From: Lysobacter sp. BMK333-48F3
Lineage (GTDB): Bacteria > Pseudomonadota > Gammaproteobacteria > Xanthomonadales > Xanthomonadaceae
DNA length: 64,000 nucleotides
Assembly (NCBI RefSeq): GCF_019733395.1
Contig: NZ_JAIHOO010000001.1
Span: forward strand, 1,922,001-1,986,000
Direction: 5' to 3'
The notes under the pieces were generated by a model. That model saw only the letters and a program-made list of their open reading frames with translations. It was not told the DNA's origin and did no database searches. This document shows, piece by piece, positions 16,493-25,028 of this stretch. Made by a program: the position numbers and the translations under genes. The number at the start of each line of letters is the position of its first letter. Position 1 is the first letter of the stretch.

Positions 16493-18070
16493 ATGCGCGC
16501 AATCCGGTCGTGGCTGTTGTGTCTGTTCCTGTGCGTCGCGGTTTCGCCGGCCTGGGCCGGCGGTTTCACCGGTTCCTACCAGCGCATCGCCGGTTGGGAC
16601 GGCGCCGAACTCGGCGCCTTCGTGATGGTGCCCAAGGACCAGGGCCCGGGGCCGTTCCCGCTGCTGGTGATGCCGGCCAGCTGGGCGGTGCCGAACCTCG
16701 AATACGTCGGCCGCGGCGGCCTGCTCGCCAGCCGCGGCTACGTGGTGGTCAGCTACACCTCGCGCGGGTTCTGGGATTCGCAGGGACTGATCGACATCGC
16801 CGGGCTGGGCACGGTCGAGGACGTCAGCGCGGTGATCGACTGGGCGCTGGCGCATACCCCGTCGAACCCGCAGCGGATCGGCGCCAGCGGCATTTCCTAC
16901 GGCGCCGGCATCAGCCTGCTCGCCGCCGAGCGCGACCCGCGGATCAAGGCGGTGGCCGCGCTCAGCGGCTGGGCCGACCTGGAAGCCTCGCTGTACGCCA
17001 ACCGCACCGTCAGCAAGCAGGGCACCAGCCTGCTGGTGCTGGCCGGCGCGCTGACCGGCCGGCCCGGCCCGGAGCTGGCCGGCGCCACCGCCAAGATCGC
17101 GCTCGGCGATCACGACGGCGCGGTCGCCGACCTGCTGCCGGTGGTGCCGCAACGCAGCCCGGCCACCGACGTCGCCGCGCTCAACCGCAACGGCACCGCG
17201 GTGCTGCTCGCCAACGCGTACAACGACAGCCTGTTTCCGCCGGGCCAGTACATCGATTTCTACGGCCGCCTGACCGGGCCCAAGCAGCTGTTGTTCAGTC
17301 ACGGCGATCACGCCACGGTCGAGGCGCCCGGCGCGCTGGGCCTGCCCAACGACATCTACGACGCGGTCGGGCGTTGGTTCGACCGCCACCTCAAGGGCCT
17401 GGACAACGGCGTCGAGCGCGAACCGCGGGTGCGGCTGAAATCGCAGGACGGCGATTGGCGCGGCTACGCCGACTGGAACGCGGTGCAAAGCGGCGCGACC
17501 GTGTTCGCGCTGACCCGGCCCAGCGGCCTGATCGCGCCGACCGGCGACCTCAGCGCCGCGCCCAGCACCGGCTGGCGCCACTCGATCCTCACCGGCCTGC
17601 CCACCGTCGCCGACTCCGGCATCGCCATGGTCAGCGGTTTCCTGCAATCGCTGCAGGTCGCGCCGCAGGCCTCGATCCCGTTGGTCGCGCGCGCCGGCGC
17701 GGCGGTCTGGGAGAGCCCGATGCATTGGCTGCCGCGCCAGCTCAGCGGCATGCCGCAGCTGCGCATCACCGTGACCCCGAGCCAGTCGGAGGTCAGCCTG
17801 TTCGCCTACCTCTACAGCGTCGACCTGCTCGGCAACGGCTCGCTGCTGAGCCATAAGCCGTACTCGTTGCGCGGCGCGACGCCGGGCGTGGCCCAGACCC
17901 TGGACCTGCGCCTGGAAGCGACCAGCTGGGACATCCCGGCCGGGCGCCGGCTGGTGCTGGTGATCGACACCGAGGACCCGCGCTACGCCTCGGCCAGCCG
18001 TCTCGGCGGCACGGTCAGCTTCAGCTCGCCGGCGGCGAATCCGTCGACCTTGAGCCTGCCGCTGCGCTGA
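16493..18070 (+). CDS. Secreted CocE/NonD family alpha/beta hydrolase
   Basis: 525 residues from ATG 16493 (GGGAGGGGA just upstream). Signal peptide cleaved near AWA|GGF. The alpha/beta-hydrolase domain has the nucleophile elbow GISYG, an acid in ANAYNDSLFPPG and a His in FSHGDHATVE. The C-terminal part (about 340-525) is the jelly-roll domain of the X-Pro dipeptidyl-peptidase (PepX C) type, containing DLRLEATSWDIPAGRRL. Family members hydrolyse X-Pro peptides, cocaine-like esters or beta-lactam esters; the substrate here is unknown. It acts in the periplasm or outside. Confidence 0.87.
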   Translation: MRAIRSWLLCLFLCVAVSPAWAGGFTGSYQRIAGWDGAELGAFVMVPKDQGPGPFPLLVMPASWAVPNLEYVGRGGLLASRGYVVVSYTSRGFWDSQGLIDIAGLGTVEDVSAVIDWALAHTPSNPQRIGASGISYGAGISLLAAERDPRIKAVAALSGWADLEASLYANRTVSKQGTSLLVLAGALTGRPGPELAGATAKIALGDHDGAVADLLPVVPQRSPATDVAALNRNGTAVLLANAYNDSLFPPGQYIDFYGRLTGPKQLLFSHGDHATVEAPGALGLPNDIYDAVGRWFDRHLKGLDNGVEREPRVRLKSQDGDWRGYADWNAVQSGATVFALTRPSGLIAPTGDLSAAPSTGWRHSILTGLPTVADSGIAMVSGFLQSLQVAPQASIPLVARAGAAVWESPMHWLPRQLSGMPQLRITVTPSQSEVSLFAYLYSVDLLGNGSLLSHKPYSLRGATPGVAQTLDLRLEATSWDIPAGRRLVLVIDTEDPRYASASRLGGTVSFSSPAANPSTLSLPLR

Positions 18071-18089
18071 GCGCAGTCGGCACCACTAG

Positions 18090-18118
18090 CGGCGGCGCCT
18101 GCCAGCGCCGCCGTTTTT
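18090..18118 (+). terminator. Intrinsic terminator
   Basis: Nine-bp stem CGGCGGCGC / GCGCCGCCG, six-base loop, then TTTTT. Follows the CocE-like gene by 20 bp. Confidence 0.85.
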
Positions 18119-18285
18119 GTGACACACATTGCGAAAATCCGCCCAATCGCTACGATGTCCGCCGATACGGCCGGTGTCTAGCGGGCGCTACGGCGGTCCG
18201 CAGGCGCCGACCGTATTCGCGCAGTCGACGCCGCTGTGCCGGGCAGGGGGCCTGGGGCCGGTGCGCAGCGCAGGGAGCGCATGCG

Positions 18286-18843
18286 ATGCCCACGTTCAAC
18301 CCTTACGAGGCGCCGCAAAGCGCATTCGCCGCCCAGGCCGAGGACGACCGTAATGGTCCATGGCGCGATGGCGCCGACTTGGTCGTACGCCACGACGCCC
18401 GGTTGCCGCAACGCTGCATCAAATGCAACGCGCCATCGGGCGCGCTCAAGCGCCGACGCTATTACTGGCACAACGGCGGCTACTACCTGCTGATTCTGAT
18501 CAATCTGCTGGTTTACGCGCTTGTGGCCGTGCTGGTGCGCAAGAAAACCCACCTCAGTGCAGGTCTGTGCGAGCAGCACGGCCGCCGGCGCACGCTGGGC
18601 CTGAGTCTTGCGACCGGGCTGTTCCTGATCGCGACCGGCATTTTCGTGGCCGCCCTGGTCAGGGGCGGCGGGCCGGAATTGTTCGCGCTGGCCGTGGTCG
18701 CGTTGCTGGCCTCGATCGTGGCCGGCATGAGCCTCGCGCGGCTGGTTCATCCCAAACGCATCAGCGAGCGCTACGCGCGTTTCGGCGGTTGCGGTCGCGC
18801 GTTTCTCGATACCTTGCCGCGCTTTCGCGGCCTCGATGGCTGA
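18286..18843 (+). CDS. Small membrane protein with CxxC pair, copy 1
   Basis: 185 residues. The N-terminus starts MPTFNPYEAPQS, a form common in small proteobacterial membrane proteins. A soluble part has RCIKCNAPSG (one CxxC), followed by a hairpin of hydrophobic segments: YLLILINLLVYALVAVLV, then LCEQHGRRRT (Cys and His that may complete a metal site), then two further membrane segments and a C-terminal RYARFGGCGRAFL motif. Function unknown. Its paralogue follows directly at 18860. Confidence 0.72.
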   Translation: MPTFNPYEAPQSAFAAQAEDDRNGPWRDGADLVVRHDARLPQRCIKCNAPSGALKRRRYYWHNGGYYLLILINLLVYALVAVLVRKKTHLSAGLCEQHGRRRTLGLSLATGLFLIATGIFVAALVRGGGPELFALAVVALLASIVAGMSLARLVHPKRISERYARFGGCGRAFLDTLPRFRGLDG

Positions 18844-18859
18844 CCGCCGCAGGCGAGCC

Positions 18860-19396
18860 ATGCCGACATTCGATCCGGAAACCGAAATCGATTCTCTACT
18901 AGGCGAAGATCCGCAGCGTCGCCTGGGACCATGGCATGCGGAGGGGCTGTTGGTGGTCGGTAATCATTCGCGATTGCCGGCGCGCTGTGTGAAGTGCAAC
19001 GCTCCGGCGGCGATACCGATGCAGCGGCGTAGTTTCGTTTGGCACCCATGGGTGCTGTATCTGCTGGCGCCGATCAACCTGCTGATCTATGCGATCGCGG
19101 TCGCGTTGGTGCGCAAGAAGGTCGAGGTGACCTTGGGCTTGTGCGCTCGCCACGAGCGCTGGCGTGCCGGACTCAACGCGACACGCTGGCTCGGCATCGG
19201 CGCCGGAGCGGTCATGTTTTTCGTTGCCCCGTCGGCGATCTGGATGCTGTACGCACTGGTCGTCTTGCTGCTGGCGCTAGCGTTCGGGCACTGGTTCGCC
19301 CGGCCGTTGGTGCCGGTGGCCGTGGGCGAACACTACGCGCGGTTTCGCGGTTGCACCCCCGCATTTCTTGACGGCTTGCCACGATACGAGCCGTGA
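18860..19396 (+). CDS. Small membrane protein with CxxC pair, copy 2
   Basis: 178 residues from ATG 18860. This start gives MPTFDPE, matching the start of the preceding paralogue; an ATG at 18836 that overlaps the upstream gene is the alternative. It shares the same plan: RCVKCNAP, membrane hairpin YLLAPINLLIYAIAVALVRKK, LCARHERWR, two more hydrophobic segments and HYARFRGCTPAFLDGLPR at the end. The shared motifs and adjacency indicate tandem duplication followed by considerable divergence. Function unknown. Confidence 0.72.
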   Translation: MPTFDPETEIDSLLGEDPQRRLGPWHAEGLLVVGNHSRLPARCVKCNAPAAIPMQRRSFVWHPWVLYLLAPINLLIYAIAVALVRKKVEVTLGLCARHERWRAGLNATRWLGIGAGAVMFFVAPSAIWMLYALVVLLLALAFGHWFARPLVPVAVGEHYARFRGCTPAFLDGLPRYEP

Positions 19397-19455
19397 GTCG
19401 GCGCGGCCGCAGGGCCGCGCCGGAGTTCAAGCGAAGCGCCGAGGCGACGCCGCGC

Positions 19456-20706
19456 TCAGCCGCGCAAGCGCGGCATGCCGAACTCGTCGCGTTCCTCGAC
19501 CACCGCTTCGTCGAACAGCTTCTGGCGCAGGTCGCGGCCCGGCAGCTCGGTCGCGGTTTCGCCGCGCGCGGCGCGCAGGGCGTTGACGTAGCTGAGCCGG
19601 GCGCGGTTCTCGTCGCCGGCCTGGGCGAAGCCGTGGCCGAGTTCTTCCCAGGCCTCGGCGTTCGCGCCCTGGGCCAGGGCGCGGTGCAGATAAGCCTCGG
19701 CCTGCGGCCATTGGCCCTGGGCGCGGGCGAGGCGAGCCAGGGTCACCAGCAACGCCGGGCTGCCCGGGTGCGCGGCCAGCCAGCGGTCGGCGTGGGCGCG
19801 GCGTTCTTCCAGGCGGCCGATCGGCAGGCGTCCGTACAACGCCGCCAGCGATTCGTCCCAGCGCGCGTCCAGCGCCTGCTCCACGCTCTTGGCCGCGGCC
19901 TCCTCCCAACGCAGCGCGGCGGCGCGTTCGGCGTAAGCGGCGACCGCGGCCGGCTCGGTCTTGAGCGGCTTGGGCAGGGCTTCCCAGTGGTCGGCCAGGA
20001 CGTTGGCGTCGGCGGCTTCGCGCAGCGCCGCTTCGGCCCAGGCCGCTTCCAGCCGGTTCAGTTGCTCCGGCGAGTGCACCGCGTGCTGGCGCAGCGCGCC
20101 GAGCAGGCCGTAGGCCTCGCCGGCGCGGCCGAGCGCGGCCAGCGCCTGCGCGCGCAGGGCCAGGCCGCGCGGCGGCAGCGGCTGCGCGGCCGGCGCGTCG
20201 AGCGCGGCGAGGGCGTCGGCGGGGCGTTGTTCGGCGAGCGCGAACTCGGCCACGGTCAAGGCGCGCGCGATCGGGTGATCGACGGCGAGCGCATCCAGGT
20301 GCTGCATCTTGGCCGCGGCATCGCCGCGCGCGGCGGCGGCGCGCGCGGCGCCGACTTCGGCCAGCGCGCGCACTTCGGGATTGCGCGCGGCCAGCGCCAG
20401 CGATTTCTCGGCACGGGTCCAGTGGCCCTGATGCAGCGCGTCCAGGCCGTCGAGCAGGCGCGCCCGGGCCTGCTTCTTGCGGTGCCGGCGCATCGCCACG
20501 AACGGCAGGCTCAAGGCCTTCCACACCAGCCACAGCGCGAGCAGGCCGCCGATCAGCATCAGCAGCGCCTTGGGCAGGTTGGTCAGGTAGCGGTAGTCGC
20601 CGTAGGTGACGACGATCTCGCCCGGGTCCTGCACCAGCAGTTGCGCGACCAGCGCACCGACCAGCGCGAGCACGATCCAGAACAGCAGATTGCGGAACAG
20701 GTTCAT
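19456..20706 (-). CDS. hemY: Heme biosynthesis-associated protein HemY
   Basis: 416 residues. Two N-terminal membrane segments (NLLFWIVLALVGALVAQLLV and ALLMLIGGLLALWLVWKAL), joined by a short loop with the conserved DPGEIVVTYGDYRY, are followed by a long periplasmic or cytosolic TPR domain rich in Ala/Leu helices. This is the HemY_N/TPR protein of the hemCDXY group, not the protoporphyrinogen oxidase of the same name. Its exact role in late protoporphyrin synthesis is unsettled. It follows hemX by 40 bp and is the last gene of the hemD-hemX-hemY set. Confidence 0.9.
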   Translation of the reverse strand: MNLFRNLLFWIVLALVGALVAQLLVQDPGEIVVTYGDYRYLTNLPKALLMLIGGLLALWLVWKALSLPFVAMRRHRKKQARARLLDGLDALHQGHWTRAEKSLALAARNPEVRALAEVGAARAAAARGDAAAKMQHLDALAVDHPIARALTVAEFALAEQRPADALAALDAPAAQPLPPRGLALRAQALAALGRAGEAYGLLGALRQHAVHSPEQLNRLEAAWAEAALREAADANVLADHWEALPKPLKTEPAAVAAYAERAAALRWEEAAAKSVEQALDARWDESLAALYGRLPIGRLEERRAHADRWLAAHPGSPALLVTLARLARAQGQWPQAEAYLHRALAQGANAEAWEELGHGFAQAGDENRARLSYVNALRAARGETATELPGRDLRQKLFDEAVVEERDEFGMPRLRG

Positions 20707-20746
20707 TGCGGCACCTCCTTATCGCGCCGGCGGTCGGGGCGGCCGT

Positions 20747-21742
20747 TCAGCGGGCCGTGCGCAACTGGCGCAACTGTTGCAGTGTGGTGCCCAGGGTCGG
20801 AACCGAGAGTGAAAGCGGCAGCGCGGCCGATTCGCGCAACTGCGCGAGCTGGCGCTGCTGCGCCGGCGACGGCGCCGACAGGCGCAGCACCCAGGCTTCG
20901 GCGCGCTTGAGCGCGGCGCGATAGCCCTCGACGTCGCGGCGTTCGGCGGCGGCGCGGGCCAGGGTGATTTCCAGTTGCAGCCCGGCCAGCGCGGCGGCGC
21001 GGTCGTCGGGGTGGGTGGCGATGCTGCGATCGCGCGGCTGCACGTCGATCAGCACGCCGAAGGCGCGCTTCCACCACGGCGCGGTGGACGCCACGGCCTG
21101 CGCCGGCGTCGCCGCCGGCAAGCTCAGGCTCTGCGCCAGCGCGTCGAGCTTGGCCATCGCCTGCACCCGCGGCTCGATGCCCAGTTCCTTGAGCGCGGCC
21201 GATTCCTGCAGCAGGGTCTGGCGCAGGCTCAGATAGGCCGGATCGTCGATGCCGTCGAGCACGCCGCCGGCCAGGGCATAGGCGCGGCGCGCGCCTTCCA
21301 GGTCGCCGGCGATCAGCAGGCGCTGCTGGCCCAGGGTCAGCAGCAGTTCGGTCTCGTCCAGGCGCATCGCCTGGGCGCCGTGGCGGTCGGGATCGGCGAG
21401 CTTGGACACGCTGTCCTCGATCAGCGCGGCGCGCTGGCCGATGCCGTGCAGCTCGTCGCGCAACACCCGGTTGGTGTTGTCGGCCTGGACCAGGCGGCGG
21501 TTGTGCGCGTCCTGGTTGGTGCGCAAGGCGTCCAGGCGCTGGCTCAGCGCGTCCAGGCGCTGGCCGGCGTCGGCTTCGGCGGCGCGCACTTCGGCCTGGC
21601 GGTGCTGCCATTCGCGCCAGCCGAACCAGCCGCCGGCGGCGGCGAGCAGCAGCACGACGAGCAGCCAGAACCAGGCGGCGGAGCCGCGGCGCGGCGGGGG
21701 AGTCGCGGAAGGGGTGGACACGGTGTCGAGGGGGGAGTTCAT
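20747..21742 (-). CDS. hemX: HemX family membrane protein
   Basis: 331 residues. A single N-terminal membrane anchor (AAWFWLLVVLLLAAAGGWFGW) follows a short Ser/Pro-rich tail; next come a coiled coil (about 45-110) and a helical domain with the family pattern ETELLLTLGQQRLLIAGDLEGARRAYALA and, near the middle, PWWKRAFGVLIDVQPRD. Often annotated as uroporphyrinogen-III C-methyltransferase, but the SAM-binding methylase motifs are absent, so it is more likely a scaffold for heme enzymes. It lies between hemD and hemY. Confidence 0.9.
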   Translation of the reverse strand: MNSPLDTVSTPSATPPPRRGSAAWFWLLVVLLLAAAGGWFGWREWQHRQAEVRAAEADAGQRLDALSQRLDALRTNQDAHNRRLVQADNTNRVLRDELHGIGQRAALIEDSVSKLADPDRHGAQAMRLDETELLLTLGQQRLLIAGDLEGARRAYALAGGVLDGIDDPAYLSLRQTLLQESAALKELGIEPRVQAMAKLDALAQSLSLPAATPAQAVASTAPWWKRAFGVLIDVQPRDRSIATHPDDRAAALAGLQLEITLARAAAERRDVEGYRAALKRAEAWVLRLSAPSPAQQRQLAQLRESAALPLSLSVPTLGTTLQQLRQLRTAR

Positions 21743-21807
21743 GGCTCGGCCATGCTACCGGAAGCGGGCATCAAGACAGCCTTGACGAGGCCTGCCGCGC
21801 AAACCGG

Positions 21808-22575
21808 TCACGGTGCCGGGCGCAGGCCCGGCGCGAGCAATTGTTCCGGCTGCGGGCCGGCGGCGACGGCGACCTCGGCGAAACCCAGTTCGCGCGCCAA
21901 CTGCGCCAGGCGCGCGCTGGCCGCACTGACCCGGGCCCGGCGCAGGGCCGCGCCGGCGGCCTCGGGCAACTGCGCGAGCACGCGTTGCAGGGCTTCGCCG
22001 CTGGACAGCGCCAGCAGCGTCGGCGCGTCCAGCGCGCACAGCCGCTGCGCCTGCGCGCGCGACGGCGCCAGCGCGAGGCGTTCGTAGACATCGGCGCGGA
22101 TCACCCGTGCGCCGCGCGCGCGCAGCGCCGGTTCGATCAGGCCGCGGCCGCCGGGCGCGGTCAGCAGGGCGAAGTCTTCGCCGTCCAGGTCCTGCAGGTC
22201 CGGCAGTTGCAACAGGCCTTCACTGTCCATCCGCTGCGGCCAACGCACCGGGTCGATGCCGGCCGCGGCCAGCGCCGCGGCGGTGCCGGCACCGACCGCG
22301 TACCAGCGCTGCGTCGCCGGCGCGCGCCAGTCCGGGCGCAGTTGGTGCAGCGCGCGCGCTGCGGCCGGGCTGGTCGCCAGCGCCCGCGTCGCGCCGAGCG
22401 CGCGGTCGAGCAGCGCGCGCGTGTCGGCGTCGTCGCGGGTGCGCAAGCGCCACGGCGACAAGGCGATCAATCCGCCGCCGTATTGCGCGGCGAGGCGACG
22501 CAAAGGCGCGTGCTCGCCGCTCGGACGCAGCGAGATCACGTACCATCGCGGCGGTCGACGCGGTGCGCGGCTCAT
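21808..22575 (-). CDS. hemD: Uroporphyrinogen-III synthase
   Basis: 255 residues from ATG 22575. The HemD bilobed fold is low in sequence conservation, but RWYAVGAGTAAALAAAGI, DGEDFALLTAPGGRGLIEPAL, VYERLALAP and LLALSSGEALQRVL are in the expected order. It cyclises hydroxymethylbilane with ring-D inversion. hemC is not adjacent here: the gene upstream is divergent and unrelated. With hemX and hemY it forms one minus-strand operon. Confidence 0.87.
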   Translation of the reverse strand: MSRAPRRPPRWYVISLRPSGEHAPLRRLAAQYGGGLIALSPWRLRTRDDADTRALLDRALGATRALATSPAAARALHQLRPDWRAPATQRWYAVGAGTAAALAAAGIDPVRWPQRMDSEGLLQLPDLQDLDGEDFALLTAPGGRGLIEPALRARGARVIRADVYERLALAPSRAQAQRLCALDAPTLLALSSGEALQRVLAQLPEAAGAALRRARVSAASARLAQLARELGFAEVAVAAGPQPEQLLAPGLRPAP

Positions 22576-22662
22576 GCGGCCAGCTTGGCACAGCGCAACC
22601 GCCCAGGGCAGTGCGACGCTGCCGCGCACGTCCCCCAATCCCCCACCTCCGCTTCGGTACCG

Positions 22663-23121
22663 ATGACTCACGACGCCGCTTTGCAACGTCTCCACGCGCA
22701 CTATCAATCGATGCCGCCGGTCGCGGCGATGCGGGTTTCCATCGCCGGCTACGACGGCCGCCGCCTGCGCCTGCATGCGCCGCTGGCCGATCACGTCAAC
22801 GACAAGGGCTGCGCCTTCGGCGGCAGCCTGGCGTCGATGATGACCCTGGCCTCGTGGGGCGTGGTCTCGCTCGGCATCGAACAGGCCGGCCTGCGCGCCG
22901 AGGTGTTCGTCGCCGACAGCCAGATCCGTTACCTCGCGCCGTTGTTCGCCGACCTGGACGTGCACGCCGAACTGGCCGCCGACGCCGACTGGAACAGTTT
23001 CCTGGCCACCCTGCGCGAGCGCGGCCGCGCCCGCACCTCGCTGGTCGCGCGCGCGCTGCTGCCGGAGGGCGGGATCGCGACCGAGTTCACGGCGCGCTAC
23101 GTCGCCATCGCTAAGCCCTGA
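22663..23121 (+). CDS. YiiD C-terminal-type thioesterase domain protein
   Basis: 152 residues, a stand-alone hot-dog-like thioesterase of the YiiD_C family. Visible features: HAPLADHVNDKGCAFGGSLASMMTLASWG, where the Asn-Asp/Gly-Gly-Ser stretch belongs to the central helix of the fold, and DSQIRYLAPLFADL. The substrate is presumably an acyl-CoA or acyl-ACP. It is divergent from hemD with 87 bp between the starts, and the lipoprotein gene follows after 49 bp. Confidence 0.8.
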   Translation: MTHDAALQRLHAHYQSMPPVAAMRVSIAGYDGRRLRLHAPLADHVNDKGCAFGGSLASMMTLASWGVVSLGIEQAGLRAEVFVADSQIRYLAPLFADLDVHAELAADADWNSFLATLRERGRARTSLVARALLPEGGIATEFTARYVAIAKP

Positions 23122-23170
23122 CGCGCCCGGTAGGATGCGCGTCGAACCTCATTCTTGCCGGAGCGCACAG

Positions 23171-23602
23171 ATGCGACCGTTGCTGAAGACCTCGTGGGCG
23201 GCCTTGGCCCTGCTCGTCTTGCTGAGCCTGGCCGGCTGCCAGACCACCGGCACCCAGAACAACAAGCTGACCGAAGCCCAGTACGCCTATTCGGCGGCGA
23301 TCCGCTGGGGCGACTTCGAGGGCGCGGCCAACATGATCGAGCCCAAGCTGCGCAAGAAGCTGGCGCCGACCCCGCTGCAGCTGGAGCGCTACAAGCAGAT
23401 CCAGATCTCCGCCTACCACGACGCCGGCAGCGAAGTGGACAAGGAAAAGGGCTCGGCCGCGCGGGTGGTCAACATCGGCGTGATCAACCGGCATACCCTG
23501 GGCGAGCGCAGCGTGCGCTACGTCGAGGCCTGGACCTGGGATCCGGAAGCCAAGACCTGGTGGCTGATCAGCGGCTTGCCGGATCTGTGGGAAGGGCAGT
23601 AA
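23171..23602 (+). CDS. Lipoprotein, function unknown
   Basis: 143 residues from ATG 23171 (GGAG eight bases upstream). Lipobox LSLAGC after a short hydrophobic stretch. The mature domain has a cystatin/NTF2-like look: AYSAAIRWGDFEGAANMIEP, then IQISAYHDAG, RVVNIGVINRHTLGERSVRYVEAWTWD, ending KTWWLISGLPDLW. The pattern is familiar from lysobacterial lipoproteins but I cannot name a family. It may be cotranscribed with the thioesterase. Confidence 0.75.
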   Translation: MRPLLKTSWAALALLVLLSLAGCQTTGTQNNKLTEAQYAYSAAIRWGDFEGAANMIEPKLRKKLAPTPLQLERYKQIQISAYHDAGSEVDKEKGSAARVVNIGVINRHTLGERSVRYVEAWTWDPEAKTWWLISGLPDLWEGQ

Positions 23603-23817
23603 CCGCGAGGAAATAGCGCAGCGGAGCGAGCCAGGCCGTTGGCGCTTGTTCTTGCGCGCCAGCGGGGCCGTCCGGTCGCCGCGTCCGGCTTGCCGCCATC
23701 TCCTGCCTGCTCCCGCTATTTCCGGGCCTTTTGCGCCCGGGCCCGCCCTGGGCGACAATCGCCGCCCCGTTCGGGCCCGCAGGGGCCCGTTGAGCGCCGA
23801 TCCGGAAAGAGTCTGCC

Positions 23818-24255
23818 GTGAGCTTCGATGAACTGCTGGCGTTCGCCGGCCGCCACATGTACCTGTCGTTGGGCTTCGTCGGCCTGACCCTGGCCATCCT
23901 GTACACCGAGATCGCGCGCCTGTTCCGCGGCTACAAGGCCCTGCGCCCGGCCGAGCTGACCGCGCTGATCAACCGCGACAACGCCCTGGTGGTCGACCTG
24001 TCGGCCAGCAACGACTTCGAAAAGGGCCACATCGCCGGCAGCCGTTCGGTCCAGCCGAGCCAGTTCGATCCGGAAAGCAAGCTGCTCAACGGCGCCAAGG
24101 CGCTGCCGGTGGTCGCCGTGTGCCGCACCGGCCAGGCCTCGGCCGATGCCGCCAAGCGGCTCAAGAAGGCCGGTTTCGAGCAGGTCTACTGGCTCGACGG
24201 CGGCATCCAGGCCTGGATGCAGGCCGAGCTGCCCCTGGTCAAGGGCCGCGCCTGA
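23818..24255 (+). CDS. Membrane-anchored rhodanese-like protein (YibN type)
   Basis: 145 residues from GTG 23818 (GGAAAGAG upstream). One N-terminal membrane segment (LSLGFVGLTLAILYTEI) precedes a single rhodanese domain whose active-site Cys is in VVAVCRTGQASADAA, preceded by the VVDLSASNDFEKGHIAGS strand/helix and followed by VYWLDGGIQAW. The family transfers sulfur to thiophilic acceptors; the in vivo acceptor is unknown. It sits upstream of secB-gpsA as in E. coli yibN-grxC-secB-gpsA, but without the glutaredoxin gene. Confidence 0.85.
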   Translation: MSFDELLAFAGRHMYLSLGFVGLTLAILYTEIARLFRGYKALRPAELTALINRDNALVVDLSASNDFEKGHIAGSRSVQPSQFDPESKLLNGAKALPVVAVCRTGQASADAAKRLKKAGFEQVYWLDGGIQAWMQAELPLVKGRA

Positions 24256-24383
24256 GCTGTCGCAGCCGCGCCATCGGCGCCGGCTAGGCTGGCGCCGGCC
24301 CGGTCGTTGTGATCGCGGTCGTGCTGGCCCTTGATTGGCCCGGATCCGCCTCAATCCACAATCCCGGGCCGCCGAGCGGCGGT

Positions 24384-24412
24384 TTGGCCCGCTCCGGCCG
24401 AGCGGGCATAAT
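24384..24412 (+). promoter_or_regulatory. Candidate sigma-70 promoter of secB
   Basis: TTGGCC (24384-24389), 17 bases, CATAAT (24407-24412). The spacer contains an inverted repeat, CCCGCTCCGGCCGAGCGGG. Inferred from sequence only. Confidence 0.5.
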
Positions 24413-24415
24413 CGG

Positions 24416-24460
24416 CTTCTTTTCCGAAACCTTCTTTTCCAACACCTTCTTTTCCAACAC
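24416..24460. repeat. Three 15-bp direct repeats in the secB leader
   Basis: CTTCTTTTCCGAAAC, CTTCTTTTCCAACAC and CTTCTTTTCCAACAC follow each other exactly, starting 4 bp after the candidate -10. They would form the 5' end of the secB mRNA as a pyrimidine-rich stretch. Confidence 0.9.
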
Positions 24461-24484
24461 TTATTCCGCTGGGGGAATCACCCG

Positions 24485-25003
24485 ATGTCCGAAGAAAACG
24501 TCAACGGCGCCGTCGCGCCGGCCGAAGAAGCCGCAACCGGCCCCGCGTTCACCGTCGAGAAGATCTACGTCAAGGACGTCTCCTTCGAAGTCCCCGGCGC
24601 TCCGGCCGTGTTCGCCGAAGCCGCCCAGCCGCAGCTGCAGCTGAACCTGTCGCAGAACGTGCAGCGCGTCGGCGAGAACGCGTTCGAGGTGGTGCTCGGC
24701 ATCACCCTGACCTGCGCCGCCAACGACAAGCCGATGTACCTGGCCGAAGTGAAGCAGGCCGGCGTGTTCGGCCTGATCGGCTTCGACGGCCCGACCCTGG
24801 ACGCGATGCTCGGCACCCACTGCCCGAACGTGCTGTACCCGTACGCGCGCCAGCTGATCAGCGACCTGATCCAGGCCGGCGGCTTCCCGCCGTTCTTCCT
24901 CCAGCCGATCAACTTCGACGCCCTGTACGCCGAAGGCCTGCGCCAGCGCTCGTCCCAGGCCGAAGGCGGCCTGGCCGACGCGGAAACCGCCGGCAACGCC
25001 TGA
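24485..25003 (+). CDS. secB: Protein-export chaperone SecB
   Basis: 172 residues, standard length. The family core is clear: [53 protein letters not shown]-type segment ([15 protein letters not shown]) and the hallmark [37 protein letters not shown]. The tetramer holds preproteins unfolded and delivers them to SecA. gpsA follows by 25 bp, presumably in the same transcript. Confidence 0.96.
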   Translation: MSEENVNGAVAPAEEAATGPAFTVEKIYVKDVSFEVPGAPAVFAEAAQPQLQLNLSQNVQRVGENAFEVVLGITLTCAANDKPMYLAEVKQAGVFGLIGFDGPTLDAMLGTHCPNVLYPYARQLISDLIQAGGFPPFFLQPINFDALYAEGLRQRSSQAEGGLADAETAGNA

Positions 25004-25028
25004 TCCCGACCTACGGACCCGTTCGCGC

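Noticed and set aside
20747..21742. HemX as uroporphyrinogen-III methyltransferase
   Set aside because: No SAM-binding or CysG-type methylase motifs; only an anchor, coiled coil and helical domain.
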